Source: Clostridia bacterium | Lineage (GTDB): Bacteria; Bacillota; Clostridia; Oscillospirales; Acutalibacteraceae | Length of the DNA: 64,000 bases | Reading direction: 5' to 3' | Assembly (NCBI GenBank): GCA_017516485.1 | Contig: JAFXCH010000061.1 | Coordinates: forward strand, 33,185 to 97,184 | Part shown: in pieces, positions 1 through 8,737 of the stretch | Position numbering within the stretch: the stretch's first letter is position 1 | Layout: each line of letters opens with the position of its first letter | Translations under genes and position numbers: made by a program | The notes under the pieces: generated by a model | The model's database searches: none | The model's input: the letters and a program-made list of their open reading frames with translations, nothing else | Told to the model about the DNA's origin: nothing

Positions 1-1143
1 GTCGGAGAAGGGGATAGGTGTAGAGTGGTCGTTTTCGTACTTCACTCTGTCCTCTTCCTTGCGGAAATCGGGGATGTCAAATGGCTGATTGCCGTTTAAA
101 ATACTGCGGTGTGCGAGGATTGCGACTGATGCCATTGTTGTTGCAAAGTATACGTCAAACGGTGGTTTCTTGCCTGTGCGGATACACTCAAGGAATTCGC
201 GTGTTACAAAGAAGTCTCCTCCGCCGTGGCCTGCATTCTTTGCAAGCTCGGCATCCTCAGGGCTATGCTCGGGGTCGTAGCAGTTTACTTCCTGCATACC
301 CTCGGGTATCTGCCAGCTGTTATAGCGCAGCATTATTTTTTCGCCCATACCTCTTATATTCTCAATCTGACCGTTTACACCGCAGATTCGGTAAGAGTTG
401 CTGTGTGCACCTAATCCGGCACAGCCTGTCACCTTGAATACGGAGCCGTCACTATTGAGCGTTGTGATAATTGCGGCGGCATCATTTACGTATCTTGCCG
501 TAAAGCAATCGGCGGGTATTTCGTTTGCTACAGGCATCGCAGTGACTCTTACTGGTACAGAGCCTGTTGCGTACATAATCGGTGCGAGTGAATGGGTGAT
601 GTAATATGAGCGTGGCAGAAAATTCCGCCAGTGTCTTTCGTCAGGTGCGAGTGTTGCACAGGCTTCGGCATCGTACATATTGAATGGGTGGTTGTATTCG
701 CCCTCTGCATAGAGAATTCTGCCGAGTGTGCCGCCGTCGCATACACGCTTCATCTCTTTGTTAAACAGCATAAACGGGTAGTTTTCGGCAAGCATATAAA
801 TTGCGTTGCTTTTTTCTGCCGCTCTTACAAGCGCTACACCCTGAGCCATTGTGCCGTTTGATGTGCATTCGCTGAGCACGTGTATGCCTTTTTCAAGGCA
901 ACGTATTGCGTATGGTGCGTGCTCGGCAAAGTAATTTGTGAGCAGAACAGCATCCATAGGGTGCTCAATAAATTTATCGAAGTCAGTGTAAACAGCAGCA
1001 TCTCCGATTTTTTCTTTACATTCTGCTATTTTCTTTTCGCTCTGCTCGCATACTGCAACAATCTCACCGCCGTTTACTTTTAAGCTGTCGATAAGGTTTT
1101 CGCCGCGTCCGAGTCCGAATATACCGATACGAATTTTTTCCAT
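1..1143 (-). CDS. Gfo/Idh/MocA-family NAD(P)-dependent oxidoreductase (C-terminus cut by window edge)
   Basis: The frame opens at an ATG at 1143 and stays open for 381 codons to the edge, so the C-terminus is missing. The N-terminus reads MEKIRIGIFGLGRGENLID, a Rossmann GxGxG-type nucleotide site, followed by an LSECTSNG segment typical of the family's cofactor domain; later GEYNHP and GHGGGDFF fit the Gfo/Idh/MocA substrate domain. These enzymes oxidise or reduce sugars and cyclitols with NAD(P); the substrate cannot be told here. The ribosome site AAAGGTG follows directly on the T-run of an upstream intrinsic terminator, so expression may depend on readthrough from the membrane-protein pair. 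GH109-type glycosidases share this fold and are an alternative. Confidence 0.85.
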   Translation of the reverse strand, partial: MEKIRIGIFGLGRGENLIDSLKVNGGEIVAVCEQSEKKIAECKEKIGDAAVYTDFDKFIEHPMDAVLLTNYFAEHAPYAIRCLEKGIHVLSECTSNGTMAQGVALVRAAEKSNAIYMLAENYPFMLFNKEMKRVCDGGTLGRILYAEGEYNHPFNMYDAEACATLAPDERHWRNFLPRSYYITHSLAPIMYATGSVPVRVTAMPVANEIPADCFTARYVNDAAAIITTLNSDGSVFKVTGCAGLGAHSNSYRICGVNGQIENIRGMGEKIMLRYNSWQIPEGMQEVNCYDPEHSPEDAELAKNAGHGGGDFFVTREFLECIRTGKKPPFDVYFATTMASVAILAHRSILNGNQPFDIPDFRKEEDRVKYENDHSTPIPFSD

Positions 1144-1156
1144 ATTTATCACCTTT

Positions 1157-1199
1157 AAAAAATGCTCAATCTCCGATTGGTGAAAGCAGAGATTGAGCA
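1157..1199 (-). terminator. Intrinsic terminator between the membrane-protein pair and the oxidoreductase
   Basis: An 11-bp perfect stem (TGCTCAATCTC at 1163-1173 with GAGATTGAGCA at 1189-1199) is followed on the minus strand by six T (1162-1157). It lies only about 14 bases before the start codon of the oxidoreductase, so it may act as a partial terminator inside one transcription unit. Confidence 0.8.
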
Positions 1200-1216
1200 G
1201 AAATTAAAACTTAAAA

Positions 1217-1906
1217 TCAGTCTTTAACGTTATCAAGCCAACCAATCTTGTGCATTGCAAGAGCGCCGCCGACGGAAGCTACAATACCGATGAAGAGAAG
1301 TGTACTTGCACCTGTTTCGCCCATACCGGGGATGAGAAGTGTAACTACCATAATAATAATCGGGAAGAAGGAAATTCTCCAGTGCTTGATGAAGTAGCCT
1401 GCGCCGAGTGCACCGAAGAGTGCGGGAAGCACCATCTTGAATGCGGGCTGAAGCAGGGGACTCTTTGTAAAGCTGTCAAGGAAAGGAGCAAAGGCAATAA
1501 CGCCGATTGCGAGAATTACTGTTGTAACAATTGAAGAAGCTGCGATAGCAATTGTAGAAATAACTTCGCCTTCTTCGGAGTTAGCCTTTACCTTTGCACC
1601 CTCCATTGCGTTGATAGCGCAGGGGAGCTTGAGGTTTGCAATATTACCTGTAACGAATGAAAGGTAAGTACCGCCTGCACCGAGCATGGGAGTGTAAACT
1701 ATAACCTCGACAACGGCAACTGTCCAATATGTCGGGATGAGCTTGAGAAGACCTTTCCAGATTAAGTTAAGGTCAGGGAAAACATTGAGATAAAGGCAGA
1801 TTGCTATGGGGAACATAAGCAGAGCACAGAGTGCTGTTACGGAAGAAATTCTGCCCCATGAATGGACGCTGTCAATATAAGATTTCTGCTTTTTATTTTT
1901 AGCCAT
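1217..1906 (-). CDS. Multi-spanning membrane protein, partner of the upstream DUF5058-like protein
   Basis: The 229-residue protein has a charged N-terminus (MAKNKKQKSY) and about five to six hydrophobic segments, for example residues 20-45, 55-80, 115-145, 155-170 and 175-215. There are no catalytic motifs I recognise. It starts 3 bases after the stop of the upstream gene, so the two are almost certainly co-translated and probably form one membrane complex. A GGAGG-type site lies before the start at the end of the upstream gene. I infer a small-molecule transporter made of two subunits, but no substrate is suggested by the neighbours. Confidence 0.7.
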   Translation of the reverse strand: MAKNKKQKSYIDSVHSWGRISSVTALCALLMFPIAICLYLNVFPDLNLIWKGLLKLIPTYWTVAVVEVIVYTPMLGAGGTYLSFVTGNIANLKLPCAINAMEGAKVKANSEEGEVISTIAIAASSIVTTVILAIGVIAFAPFLDSFTKSPLLQPAFKMVLPALFGALGAGYFIKHWRISFFPIIIMVVTLLIPGMGETGASTLLFIGIVASVGGALAMHKIGWLDNVKD

Positions 1907-1909
1907 TTC

Positions 1910-2752
1910 TTAACCCCTCCATTCAAGTGTTGCAATGTCTGCAGGCAGAACATTGTAAAGTACGATTGCGGCTACCATTGCAACAATCATACCTATAGGC
2001 ATAACGAAAGGCTCGAGCCATGTGAGCTTGAGCTTCTTGACAAGAATCTCAAGAAGAATTGAAACAACAATTGCAACGATAAGAGTACAGACAGAAAGCA
2101 CACCTGCACCGTCAAGCTCTTTAGGCTCTTTTGTGCTGCCCTGACCTGCGATTGCTACGGCGATGAAAGCGCCGATAAGACCGATAAAGATTGCAGGTGT
2201 TGCAAACTTGTTGATAAACTCACCGATTGTTCTCTTGGGTTTGGTTTCGGAAACTTCATCTTCATCTTCGTTTACTTTTTCTTTATTGCTTGCTGCCATA
2301 AACTTCTTGTGAAGGGGCTTTGCAAGGAAAGGAAGAATAACGAGAGAGAAACAGATACCGAGAGTCATAACCCAGGCAATACCTGCATAAACCGTCGGGT
2401 CTGTAACTGCGTTAGCGATACCGCCCTTATGGCCGAAAGCTTCCATAGCAGCTTCAGCAGCTGTTGTTTCGTACATCAGGTTACCGATAACGGAAAGACG
2501 TACCCACGGAATAACGAGACCGAGAGCGGGAGCAAGAGCAATAACCGTAGCGAGTACGGAAAGTGCTGACGGAATTGTGAAAAGTGCACTTGATGTGACT
2601 GCGTTACGCAGTTTTGATTTGTCGAGACCCAGCTTCTTACCTTGCTTCCATGCTTTTACAAGGAAGAAGATTGACTGAATCAGAACAAAGAGGATAACAG
2701 CACCGGCTATGAGGTATAAGCCGAGACTGCCGTTGTCGAATGTTGTGGACAT
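1910..2752 (-). CDS. Membrane protein resembling the DUF5058 family
   Basis: The 280-residue protein has a first membrane span near residues 12-32, further spans through about residue 150, a charged cytoplasmic stretch around 155-175 (rich in E, D and K), and three to four spans to the C-terminus. The pattern 'SIFFLVKAWKQGKKLGLDK' after helix 1 is what I associate with DUF5058 proteins of Clostridia; that is recall, not a search. The gene is first of a two-gene unit with its own sigma-A promoter. Function is unknown; transport is the likely class. Confidence 0.65.
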   Translation of the reverse strand: MSTTFDNGSLGLYLIAGAVILFVLIQSIFFLVKAWKQGKKLGLDKSKLRNAVTSSALFTIPSALSVLATVIALAPALGLVIPWVRLSVIGNLMYETTAAEAAMEAFGHKGGIANAVTDPTVYAGIAWVMTLGICFSLVILPFLAKPLHKKFMAASNKEKVNEDEDEVSETKPKRTIGEFINKFATPAIFIGLIGAFIAVAIAGQGSTKEPKELDGAGVLSVCTLIVAIVVSILLEILVKKLKLTWLEPFVMPIGMIVAMVAAIVLYNVLPADIATLEWRG

Positions 2753-2791
2753 TCAGTTTCACCAACCTTATTTTTTAAAATTCAATTAATT

Positions 2792-2820
2792 ATAATATAT
2801 TAAAAAACTTTATATGTCAA
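2792..2820 (-). promoter_or_regulatory. Sigma-A promoter of the two-gene membrane-protein unit
   Basis: On the minus strand TTGACA (2820-2815), a 17-base spacer and TATTAT (2797-2792) precede the ATG at 2752 by about 40 bases. It sits just beyond the stop codon of the GH16 gene, so the pair has its own transcript. Confidence 0.75.
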
Positions 2821-2825
2821 GGATA

Positions 2826-3764
2826 TTACTTGACGAATTCTTTATACTGGTAGCATCTTACATAGTCGATAACAAATTCTGCAGGCCAGTTTTCTTCGGG
2901 AGTCTTGTCGATTTCGCCCGTACCGTGTCTGTCAGACCACTGTACACCGTTTTTACCTGCAAATTCACAGGAGAGGATAAGGTATTCGGGGTTCTGCGAA
3001 ACACCGCCGGTGGATAGTCTGCCTGTTTCAATGCCGTTTACATAGAATATGTACTCTGTCGGGCTCCACTCGAGGCCGTAGGTGTTGAATTCATTATAGG
3101 GGTCCCCATCAACATAAACCTTGCCTATGGAGTCACCCTTCTTGTCTGCACCGTAGCCGTCGTAAACAATACCGCTGATTACTGCATCGTTGCCCCACCA
3201 GTAGTCTTTGTAGTACATTGACTCGAATATATCAACCTCTGTGCCGTCCTGACCTGTGCCGTCAACATCTTCAACATTGTGGTTCATCATCCAGAATGCG
3301 CTCCACATACCTGTAGCGGCAGGCAGTTTGCAACGGACTTCAAAATAGCCGTAGCACTGCTCGTAAAGGTCTGCTGTGCGAAGGCAGGCAGTATACCAGC
3401 CGGGCTTGTACTCTTTGAAATTTATTTCGTCTTTCCAGTCTTCGTAATATCTGTTTTCAAGCGGCTCTTCAAGATATTCAGCGCGGATAATGAGGTTGCC
3501 GTCTTTTACGCTTGCCATATCCTCGTGCCAGTAGCCGCCCTTACGCTCTGTTTCCCACCAGGGGAAATTCCACTTTGTGCGGTCGATTTCAGTGCCGTCA
3601 AATTCGTCTGCCCATACGGGCTCGTCGGTGAATTTGCTCATATCGATTGTTTTGGTTTTGTCAGGAATTCTGCCCATATCAAGTGTGCCGAGAAAAGAAG
3701 GATTGATTGCCATTATGATTGCGATGAGGATTTCTACAAATTTCTTTAAAACAAGTCTGAGCAT
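2826..3764 (-). CDS. GH16 endo-beta-glucanase (laminarinase/lichenase type), copy 1
   Basis: The 312-residue protein carries the GH16 catalytic signature GTEVDIFES; its two glutamates are nucleophile and acid/base, in the ExDxxE form typical of laminarinase-like members. WADEFDG near residue 50 begins the beta-jelly-roll and VRCYQY ends it. The N-terminus is basic then hydrophobic (about residues 5-25), consistent with a signal peptide or membrane anchor. I chose the ATG at 3764 because AGGAGGT lies 6 bases upstream; the longer frame to 3800 would bury that site. The ribosome site overlaps the stop of the GH78 gene, so the two are coupled. Hydrolysis of beta-1,3 or mixed beta-glucans is expected; exact linkage is unknown. 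Confidence 0.9.
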   Translation of the reverse strand: MLRLVLKKFVEILIAIIMAINPSFLGTLDMGRIPDKTKTIDMSKFTDEPVWADEFDGTEIDRTKWNFPWWETERKGGYWHEDMASVKDGNLIIRAEYLEEPLENRYYEDWKDEINFKEYKPGWYTACLRTADLYEQCYGYFEVRCKLPAATGMWSAFWMMNHNVEDVDGTGQDGTEVDIFESMYYKDYWWGNDAVISGIVYDGYGADKKGDSIGKVYVDGDPYNEFNTYGLEWSPTEYIFYVNGIETGRLSTGGVSQNPEYLILSCEFAGKNGVQWSDRHGTGEIDKTPEENWPAEFVIDYVRCYQYKEFVK

Positions 3765-3768
3765 TTTG

Positions 3769-5865
3769 TTACCTCCTGAATGTATGTGTACCGGCTTCAA
3801 TGTCGTATGAATTGCCGCCGATAATTACCGTTGCGTTTTTGGGTACCGTTACTGTAAGCTCTTGTTTATTCCAACGCACACTTATATCTCTGTGTGTTGC
3901 TTTTGCCCAGTCGAGTGCAGGCAGAAAATTCGGGTTTATAACGATGCCGTTTTCGTCAATGCGGATACCTGCAATATGGCGATAAAACCAGTGATCAACC
4001 TCGCTGTACATATGGTGATTGAGAGAGTTTTTCATCTCCCAGTCTTCACACAGTGTTGTCATACCGCTGTTTATCCAGTATGCGTAGCTCGGATACGTTG
4101 GTTCGGTTACCATTTTGTAAAGTACGTCGCAGTAGCCGTTGTCGTCAAGGGCAGAGAATATGTACTTTGCGCCGAGTATGCCGCAGTCAATATGCCGGCC
4201 GTTGTCTTCTATAAGCTTTGCAAGTTGAACGGATTTTTTAGGAATTTCCTCAGGCTCGTACATTTTGAAATAAATTCCGCAGGCAAGGCAGGTCTGCTTT
4301 TTTTCAAGCTCTTCGTCGCCGAGAAATTTTTTTCGCCACGCAAGTCTGATTCTTTCGGAAAGCTCTTTGTACGGTGTCGGGTCTTCTCCCATTATTACCG
4401 CACATTTCGACATTGTTTTTGCAAGGTCAAAGTAGTCCGCCGTGCTTGTGACGTAGTTCGGGCAACGCTGAGTATACTCAGGTGCGCACCAGTCGGTAAG
4501 ACCGATATAGAGTATGCCCTCATCCTGCACAGTGTTGAGATATGAGATATATAGTTTCATATTCTCCCACATCTGTTTTATTGCACTGTCATCGCCCGTA
4601 AGCTGATAAATCTGCCAGGGGATGTTGATAATTGCACCGTCCCAAGCAGGACCTATATACCAGTCGTACCAGCTTGCTGTGGGGATTATTGCAGGTAATG
4701 AGCCGTCGGGTCGCTGTGCATCTTTGAAATCATTGAGCCACTTTTTGTAAGCCTTGACCATGTCAAAGTTGTGAAGTGCCTGCTGACACGAAAGCTGTGC
4801 GTCACCCGTCCAGCCGTTCTGCTCACGGTGCGGACAGTCGGTAGGTAAGCCCATATAGTTCGTAAGAGTTGCAAGCCTTGTTGCAGCGTGAATTTTGTTG
4901 AGCATCCCGTCTGAACACTCAAAAGAGCCGATGCTCTGTAAATCCGTGTGTACAACACATCCCTCAACCTCAAAATCTTCGGGTGCGTTTACAGCTTTTA
5001 TGTAGCGGAAACCGTGATACACAAACTTCGGTTCCCATTCCTCGGTGCCTTCGCCTTTGAGAATGTATTTGTCGGTGTGGAATTGCTGATGTGTGAAAGA
5101 GTTGATGTTTTCGTTGTCGATATCGCTGCCGTCTTTTTTCAGCTGTTCTGCATAAACAAGCTGAATTTCGGTGTCTTTTTCGCCGCTTGTTTTAATCTTT
5201 ACCCAGCCTGAAATATTTTCGCCGAAATCGTATATTCCGTTGCCGAGATATTTGCTCTTTAATGTGCGGATTTTTCTTATCGGCACCCAGTCTGCAGGCT
5301 CGATTATACCGCCGGGACCTGCGCAGACATTAGCGTTTATCCAAACGCTGTCATCAAAGCACGGCAGATTCCAACCGGGGATTTCAAGCCTTGCATCGTA
5401 GGTTTCACCCTCGCGGATATGGTTGTATGTAACGGGGCCGTTTTCGGTTTTCCAGCTGCTGTCGGATATAACACAGTCGCTTGTGCCGTCGGTGTATTCG
5501 ATGTCGAGCTGCATTATCATTTTTATGTTGTTTCGCCACGTTGCCGCCTGATAGTGCCAGGTTTTTCCCACGTCGTTATACCAGCCGTTGCCTGCAAAAA
5601 CACCGATTACGTTTTCACCTTCGGTGATGAAATCGGTCACATCGTAGGTGAGGTATAGTGTGCGAGAATCAAACTTTGTAAACGGAGTAGAAAGCACCTC
5701 GTCAGTTATGATTTTACCGTTTATTGTATATTCACCGTAGCCAAGTGCAACGGTGTTCATAACAGCCTTTTTGACCGCTTTTTCAATGTTGATGCTCTTG
5801 CGGAAAAGCCTGCTGCCGTCATCGCGCTTTGTGCCTTTGGATATCCACTTTGCTTTTTCAAACAT
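3769..5865 (-). CDS. GH78 alpha-L-rhamnosidase
   Basis: The 698-residue protein begins with a rhamnosidase N-terminal beta-domain (AKWIS..., GYGEYTINGK), then the accessory jelly-roll, then an (alpha/alpha)6 barrel with the family's GLPTDCPHREQNGWTGDAQ block containing acidic catalytic residues, and a C-terminal beta-domain (DISVRWN...LTVTVP). It removes terminal alpha-L-rhamnose from plant glycans, flavonoid glycosides or bacterial polysaccharides. There is no signal peptide, so it is probably cytoplasmic and acts on imported oligosaccharides. AAGGAGAT lies before the ATG at 5865. It is slightly short for GH78. It is translationally coupled to the GH16 gene; upstream sits a 182-bp hairpin-chain repeat. 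Confidence 0.92.
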   Translation of the reverse strand: MFEKAKWISKGTKRDDGSRLFRKSINIEKAVKKAVMNTVALGYGEYTINGKIITDEVLSTPFTKFDSRTLYLTYDVTDFITEGENVIGVFAGNGWYNDVGKTWHYQAATWRNNIKMIMQLDIEYTDGTSDCVISDSSWKTENGPVTYNHIREGETYDARLEIPGWNLPCFDDSVWINANVCAGPGGIIEPADWVPIRKIRTLKSKYLGNGIYDFGENISGWVKIKTSGEKDTEIQLVYAEQLKKDGSDIDNENINSFTHQQFHTDKYILKGEGTEEWEPKFVYHGFRYIKAVNAPEDFEVEGCVVHTDLQSIGSFECSDGMLNKIHAATRLATLTNYMGLPTDCPHREQNGWTGDAQLSCQQALHNFDMVKAYKKWLNDFKDAQRPDGSLPAIIPTASWYDWYIGPAWDGAIINIPWQIYQLTGDDSAIKQMWENMKLYISYLNTVQDEGILYIGLTDWCAPEYTQRCPNYVTSTADYFDLAKTMSKCAVIMGEDPTPYKELSERIRLAWRKKFLGDEELEKKQTCLACGIYFKMYEPEEIPKKSVQLAKLIEDNGRHIDCGILGAKYIFSALDDNGYCDVLYKMVTEPTYPSYAYWINSGMTTLCEDWEMKNSLNHHMYSEVDHWFYRHIAGIRIDENGIVINPNFLPALDWAKATHRDISVRWNKQELTVTVPKNATVIIGGNSYDIEAGTHTFRR

Positions 5866-5888
5866 AGGGCAAATCTCCTTCGAATAAA

Positions 5889-6070
5889 ATGAATTGATTT
5901 ATCAATTCAAATCATGTTGCTTACAGCAACAAATCATGGCTGCAAGCCAAATCATGCTCAAGCAAATCATTTATTAATTTATTTAATGATTTGTCTTACG
6001 GCATTATTTGTTTTTTTCAAAACATGATTTGCAAAAGTTTTGCATGATTTGCGCTTTTACAAAAACGCAT
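5889..6070. repeat. Hairpin-chain repeat, family A copy 1
   Basis: This element fills most of the 305-bp gap between GH78 and kdgK. The motif CAAATCATG recurs in the left half and its reverse complement CATGATTTG in the right half. Between linkers sit small palindromes: GAATTGATTTATCAATTC at the left end, then TTGCTTACAGCAA and GCTGCAAGC, a centre of A/T, then CAAAAGTTTTG and finally CGCTTTTACAAAAACGC. The ends read ATGAATTGAT... and ...CGCAT. A second copy lies at 33157-33340 in reverse orientation. No open frame is present. Confidence 0.85.
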
Positions 6071-6120
6071 TTATATAATCACAGTTTATCAATGATAATT
6101 ATAAAAAGCAACATAAATAT

Positions 6121-6155
6121 AAAAAACGGCGTAACGAAAATTACACCGTTTTTTT
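6121..6155 (-). terminator. Intrinsic terminator of the uronate operon
   Basis: Stem ACGGcGTAA / TTACaCCGT (one mismatch) with loop CGAAAA, flanked by A-run and T-run, so it could work on both strands. It lies 16 bases beyond the kdgK stop. Confidence 0.8.
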
Positions 6156-6170
6156 GTGAAATATGAAAAT

Positions 6171-7199
6171 TTATCTCTGTACTCTGCCTGATGCGTTGCC
6201 GCCCGCAAGCTTTTCGACTTCGTCAACCGTTACGAAGTTATAGTCGCCCTCGATTGAGTGCTTGAGTGCGGATGCCGCAACAGCAAATTCAACAGCAGCC
6301 TGAGTATCCTTACCGCTGAGAAGTGCGTAGATAAGACCGCCGCCAAAGCTGTCACCGCCGCCTACACGGTCGATAATGTGCAGGTGATATACCTTTGAGA
6401 AGCAGTATTCGTCACTTGCAACATCGTAGAGCATAGCACTCCAGTCGTTGTCAAATGCGCTCTTGCTCTCGCGCAGTGTGATTGCAACCTTCTCGAAGCC
6501 GAATTTGTCGGCAAGCTGACGTGCAACTGATTTGTAGCCCTCTTTATTGAGCTCACCTGCAGTGATGTCGGTGTTTTCAGCTTCAATGCCGAAAACATCC
6601 TTTGCATCCTCTTCGTTGGAAATGCATACGTCAACGTATTTGCAAAGCTCGGTCATAGCTGCTCTTGCCTCGTCACGTGTCCAGAGCTTGCCTCTGTAGT
6701 TGAGGTCACAGCTTACCTTGACTCCGTGTACCTTTGCTGCAATACAAGCCTGCTTGCAGATTTCTACAAGGTCGCCGCCGAGTGCGGGAGTGATACCTGT
6801 GAAGTGAAACCACTCTGCACCGTCGAAGATTTTATCCCAATCAAAATCCTCTGCCTTTGCTTCTGCTATAGCGGAGTGAGCTCTGTCGTAAATACATACA
6901 CTGCCACGCTGTGAAGCACCTTTTTCGAGGAAGTAGATGCCTACTCTGTCGCCGCCTCTTGTAATGTCGCAGGTGTTGACACCGTATTTGCGAAGCGAGT
7001 TTACAGCCATCTGACCGATTGCGTGCTTGGGCAGCTTTGTTACATAGTGTGCATCAAAGCCGTAGTTTGCAAGTGAAACAGCAACGTTTGCCTCACCGCC
7101 GCCGAAGGTAGCTTCAAATGAATCTGCCTGCACAAAGCGGAGATAATCGTATGGCTGAAGACGGAGCATAAGCTCGCCGAAGGTTACAACCTTTTTCAT
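6171..7199 (-). CDS. kdgK: 2-dehydro-3-deoxygluconate kinase (PfkB family)
   Basis: The 342-residue protein starts VVTFGELMLRLQP, has FGGGEANVAVSLANYG (sugar-binding region of PfkB/ribokinase enzymes) and near the C-terminus DRVGGGDSFGGGL, the PfkB signature with the catalytic aspartate. It phosphorylates KDG to KDPG. The start at 7199 has GGAGG 10 bases upstream and overlaps the eda stop as ATGA, so the two are coupled; the longer frame to 7262 is not needed. Its place directly after eda and downstream of uxuA/uxuB supports the KDG kinase call over other PfkB sugars. It is the last gene before a terminator. Confidence 0.9.
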   Translation of the reverse strand: MKKVVTFGELMLRLQPYDYLRFVQADSFEATFGGGEANVAVSLANYGFDAHYVTKLPKHAIGQMAVNSLRKYGVNTCDITRGGDRVGIYFLEKGASQRGSVCIYDRAHSAIAEAKAEDFDWDKIFDGAEWFHFTGITPALGGDLVEICKQACIAAKVHGVKVSCDLNYRGKLWTRDEARAAMTELCKYVDVCISNEEDAKDVFGIEAENTDITAGELNKEGYKSVARQLADKFGFEKVAITLRESKSAFDNDWSAMLYDVASDEYCFSKVYHLHIIDRVGGGDSFGGGLIYALLSGKDTQAAVEFAVAASALKHSIEGDYNFVTVDEVEKLAGGNASGRVQR

Positions 7200-7840
7200 T
7201 TTGCACGTGCCTCCTTGACAATCTGTACGGATTTTTCGCAAAGCTCGGTAATTTCGTCCCACTTGCCGTTGTCAATAAGGTCTGCGGTTACCATATATGA
7301 GCCGCCGCAGGCAGCGATAACAGGGCAGGAAACGTATTCGCCGAGATTTTTAAGGGAAATGCCGCCTGTGGGCATAACCTTGAACATCGGGAAGGGTGCA
7401 CTCATAGCCTTGATTTTTGCAAGACCGCCGCTCTGCTCTGCAGGGAAGAACTTGAGCACTTCAAGGCCGAGCTTGTATGCTGCGTGATAATCGGTCGGTG
7501 TGGTACAGCCTGCGTAAATCTCAATGCCTTTTTCCTGACAGTATTTTACGATTTCGATATCAAGACCGGGTGTTACAATAAACTTTGCACCTGCCTCGAT
7601 TGCCTCGTCAACCTGAGCGGTTGTGAGTACTGTGCCTGCACCGACAAGCATATCAGGCTGAGCCTCACTCATAAGCTTTATTGCCTTTGCCGCACCTGCC
7701 GCACGGAATGTGACCTCTGCAACGGGCACGCTACCCTTGCAAAGAGCCGCAGCAAGCGGTGCCGCATCTCTTTCGGGGTTGTTGAGTTTAATTACGGGCA
7801 CAACGCCGATTGATGAAATTTTTTCAGAAATTGCATTCAT
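7196..7840 (-). CDS. eda: KDPG aldolase (2-dehydro-3-deoxyphosphogluconate/4-hydroxy-2-oxoglutarate aldolase)
   Basis: The 214-residue length is normal for the class I KDPG aldolases. Visible motifs are VAEVTFR (catalytic glutamate), GAGTVLT, and LKFFPAE with the Schiff-base lysine, followed by PTGGI for phosphate binding. It cleaves KDPG to pyruvate and glyceraldehyde-3-phosphate, the last step of hexuronate breakdown. AGGAGT precedes the ATG at 7840, and the stop overlaps kdgK by 4 bases. Confidence 0.95.
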   Translation of the reverse strand: MNAISEKISSIGVVPVIKLNNPERDAAPLAAALCKGSVPVAEVTFRAAGAAKAIKLMSEAQPDMLVGAGTVLTTAQVDEAIEAGAKFIVTPGLDIEIVKYCQEKGIEIYAGCTTPTDYHAAYKLGLEVLKFFPAEQSGGLAKIKAMSAPFPMFKVMPTGGISLKNLGEYVSCPVIAACGGSYMVTADLIDNGKWDEITELCEKSVQIVKEARAK

Positions 7841-7868
7841 TTTAATTACTCCTTATCTGTAAGCTGAC

Positions 7869-8720
7869 TTAAACACCTGAGTAAGCTGAGAAGCCGCCGT
7901 CTACGGGAATTACGACACCGGTGATGAAGCTTGCGGCATCGTTGTTCAGAAGGAAAAGAAGGCTGCCGTCGAGCTCTTCACTCTTGCCGAATCTGCCCAT
8001 AGGTGTTGCGGCAAGGATCTTGCCTGTACGTGCTGTGGGTGAGCCGTCAGGATTCCAGAGAAGAGCGGCATTCTGTTTTGTTGAGAAGAAGCCGGGAGCG
8101 ATAGCGTTTACTCTGATACCGACTCTGCTGAAGTGTACTGCAAGCCACTGTGTGAAATTTGAAATTGCTGCCTTTGCACCTGAGTAAGCAGGAATTTTTG
8201 TAAGAGGTGTGTAAGCATTCATACTGCTGATGTTTATTATGTTACAGCCCTCTCTGCCTACCATCTGGCGTGCAAATGCCTGTGTGGGTATAAGTGTGCC
8301 CAGGAAGTTGAGGTTAAATACAAAGCCTACGCCTGCACTGTCAAGGTCAAAGAAGCTCTTGGTGTCGGTATCAATGTCGCCGAGCTCAAAATATTCCTTG
8401 TCTGTTGTAGCCTTGGGGTTGTTGCCGCCTGCACCGTTTATAAGTATATCGCACTTGCCGATTTCTTTCTCAATAAGGTCAGCAACCTCGTAGCATATAT
8501 CTTTGTTTAGTACATCGCATTTATATGCTTTGGCTTCACCGCCTTCAGCACGGATTTCGGCTGCCACTTCTTCAGCGGCAACATCATTGAGGTCGAGCAA
8601 AGCAACCTTTGCGCCTGCACGTGCAAGCGTTTTTGAAAAAGCACTGCAAAGCACGCCGCCTGCACCTGTAACTACGGCAACTTTGCCTGTAAGGTCTGTA
8701 TTGAGTACATTCTTTTGCAT
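7869..8720 (-). CDS. uxuB: SDR-family D-mannonate oxidoreductase (fructuronate reductase)
   Basis: The 283-residue protein is a classical short-chain dehydrogenase: TGAGGVLCS cofactor loop, NGAGG, the catalytic serine in INISSM, and YSGAKAA with the Tyr-x-x-x-Lys pair. In Firmicutes an SDR enzyme of this type (like Bacillus YjmF) replaces the long-chain E. coli UxuB and interconverts D-fructuronate and D-mannonate with NAD(H). The call rests on position between uxuA and eda; sequence alone shows only an SDR. CGGAGG precedes the ATG. Confidence 0.85.
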   Translation of the reverse strand: MQKNVLNTDLTGKVAVVTGAGGVLCSAFSKTLARAGAKVALLDLNDVAAEEVAAEIRAEGGEAKAYKCDVLNKDICYEVADLIEKEIGKCDILINGAGGNNPKATTDKEYFELGDIDTDTKSFFDLDSAGVGFVFNLNFLGTLIPTQAFARQMVGREGCNIINISSMNAYTPLTKIPAYSGAKAAISNFTQWLAVHFSRVGIRVNAIAPGFFSTKQNAALLWNPDGSPTARTGKILAATPMGRFGKSEELDGSLLFLLNNDAASFITGVVIPVDGGFSAYSGV

Positions 8721-8737
8721 TTTATTATTCCTCCGTT

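Noticed and set aside
3862-4545. 227-codon plus-strand frame
   Set aside because: Antisense shadow of the GH78 gene.
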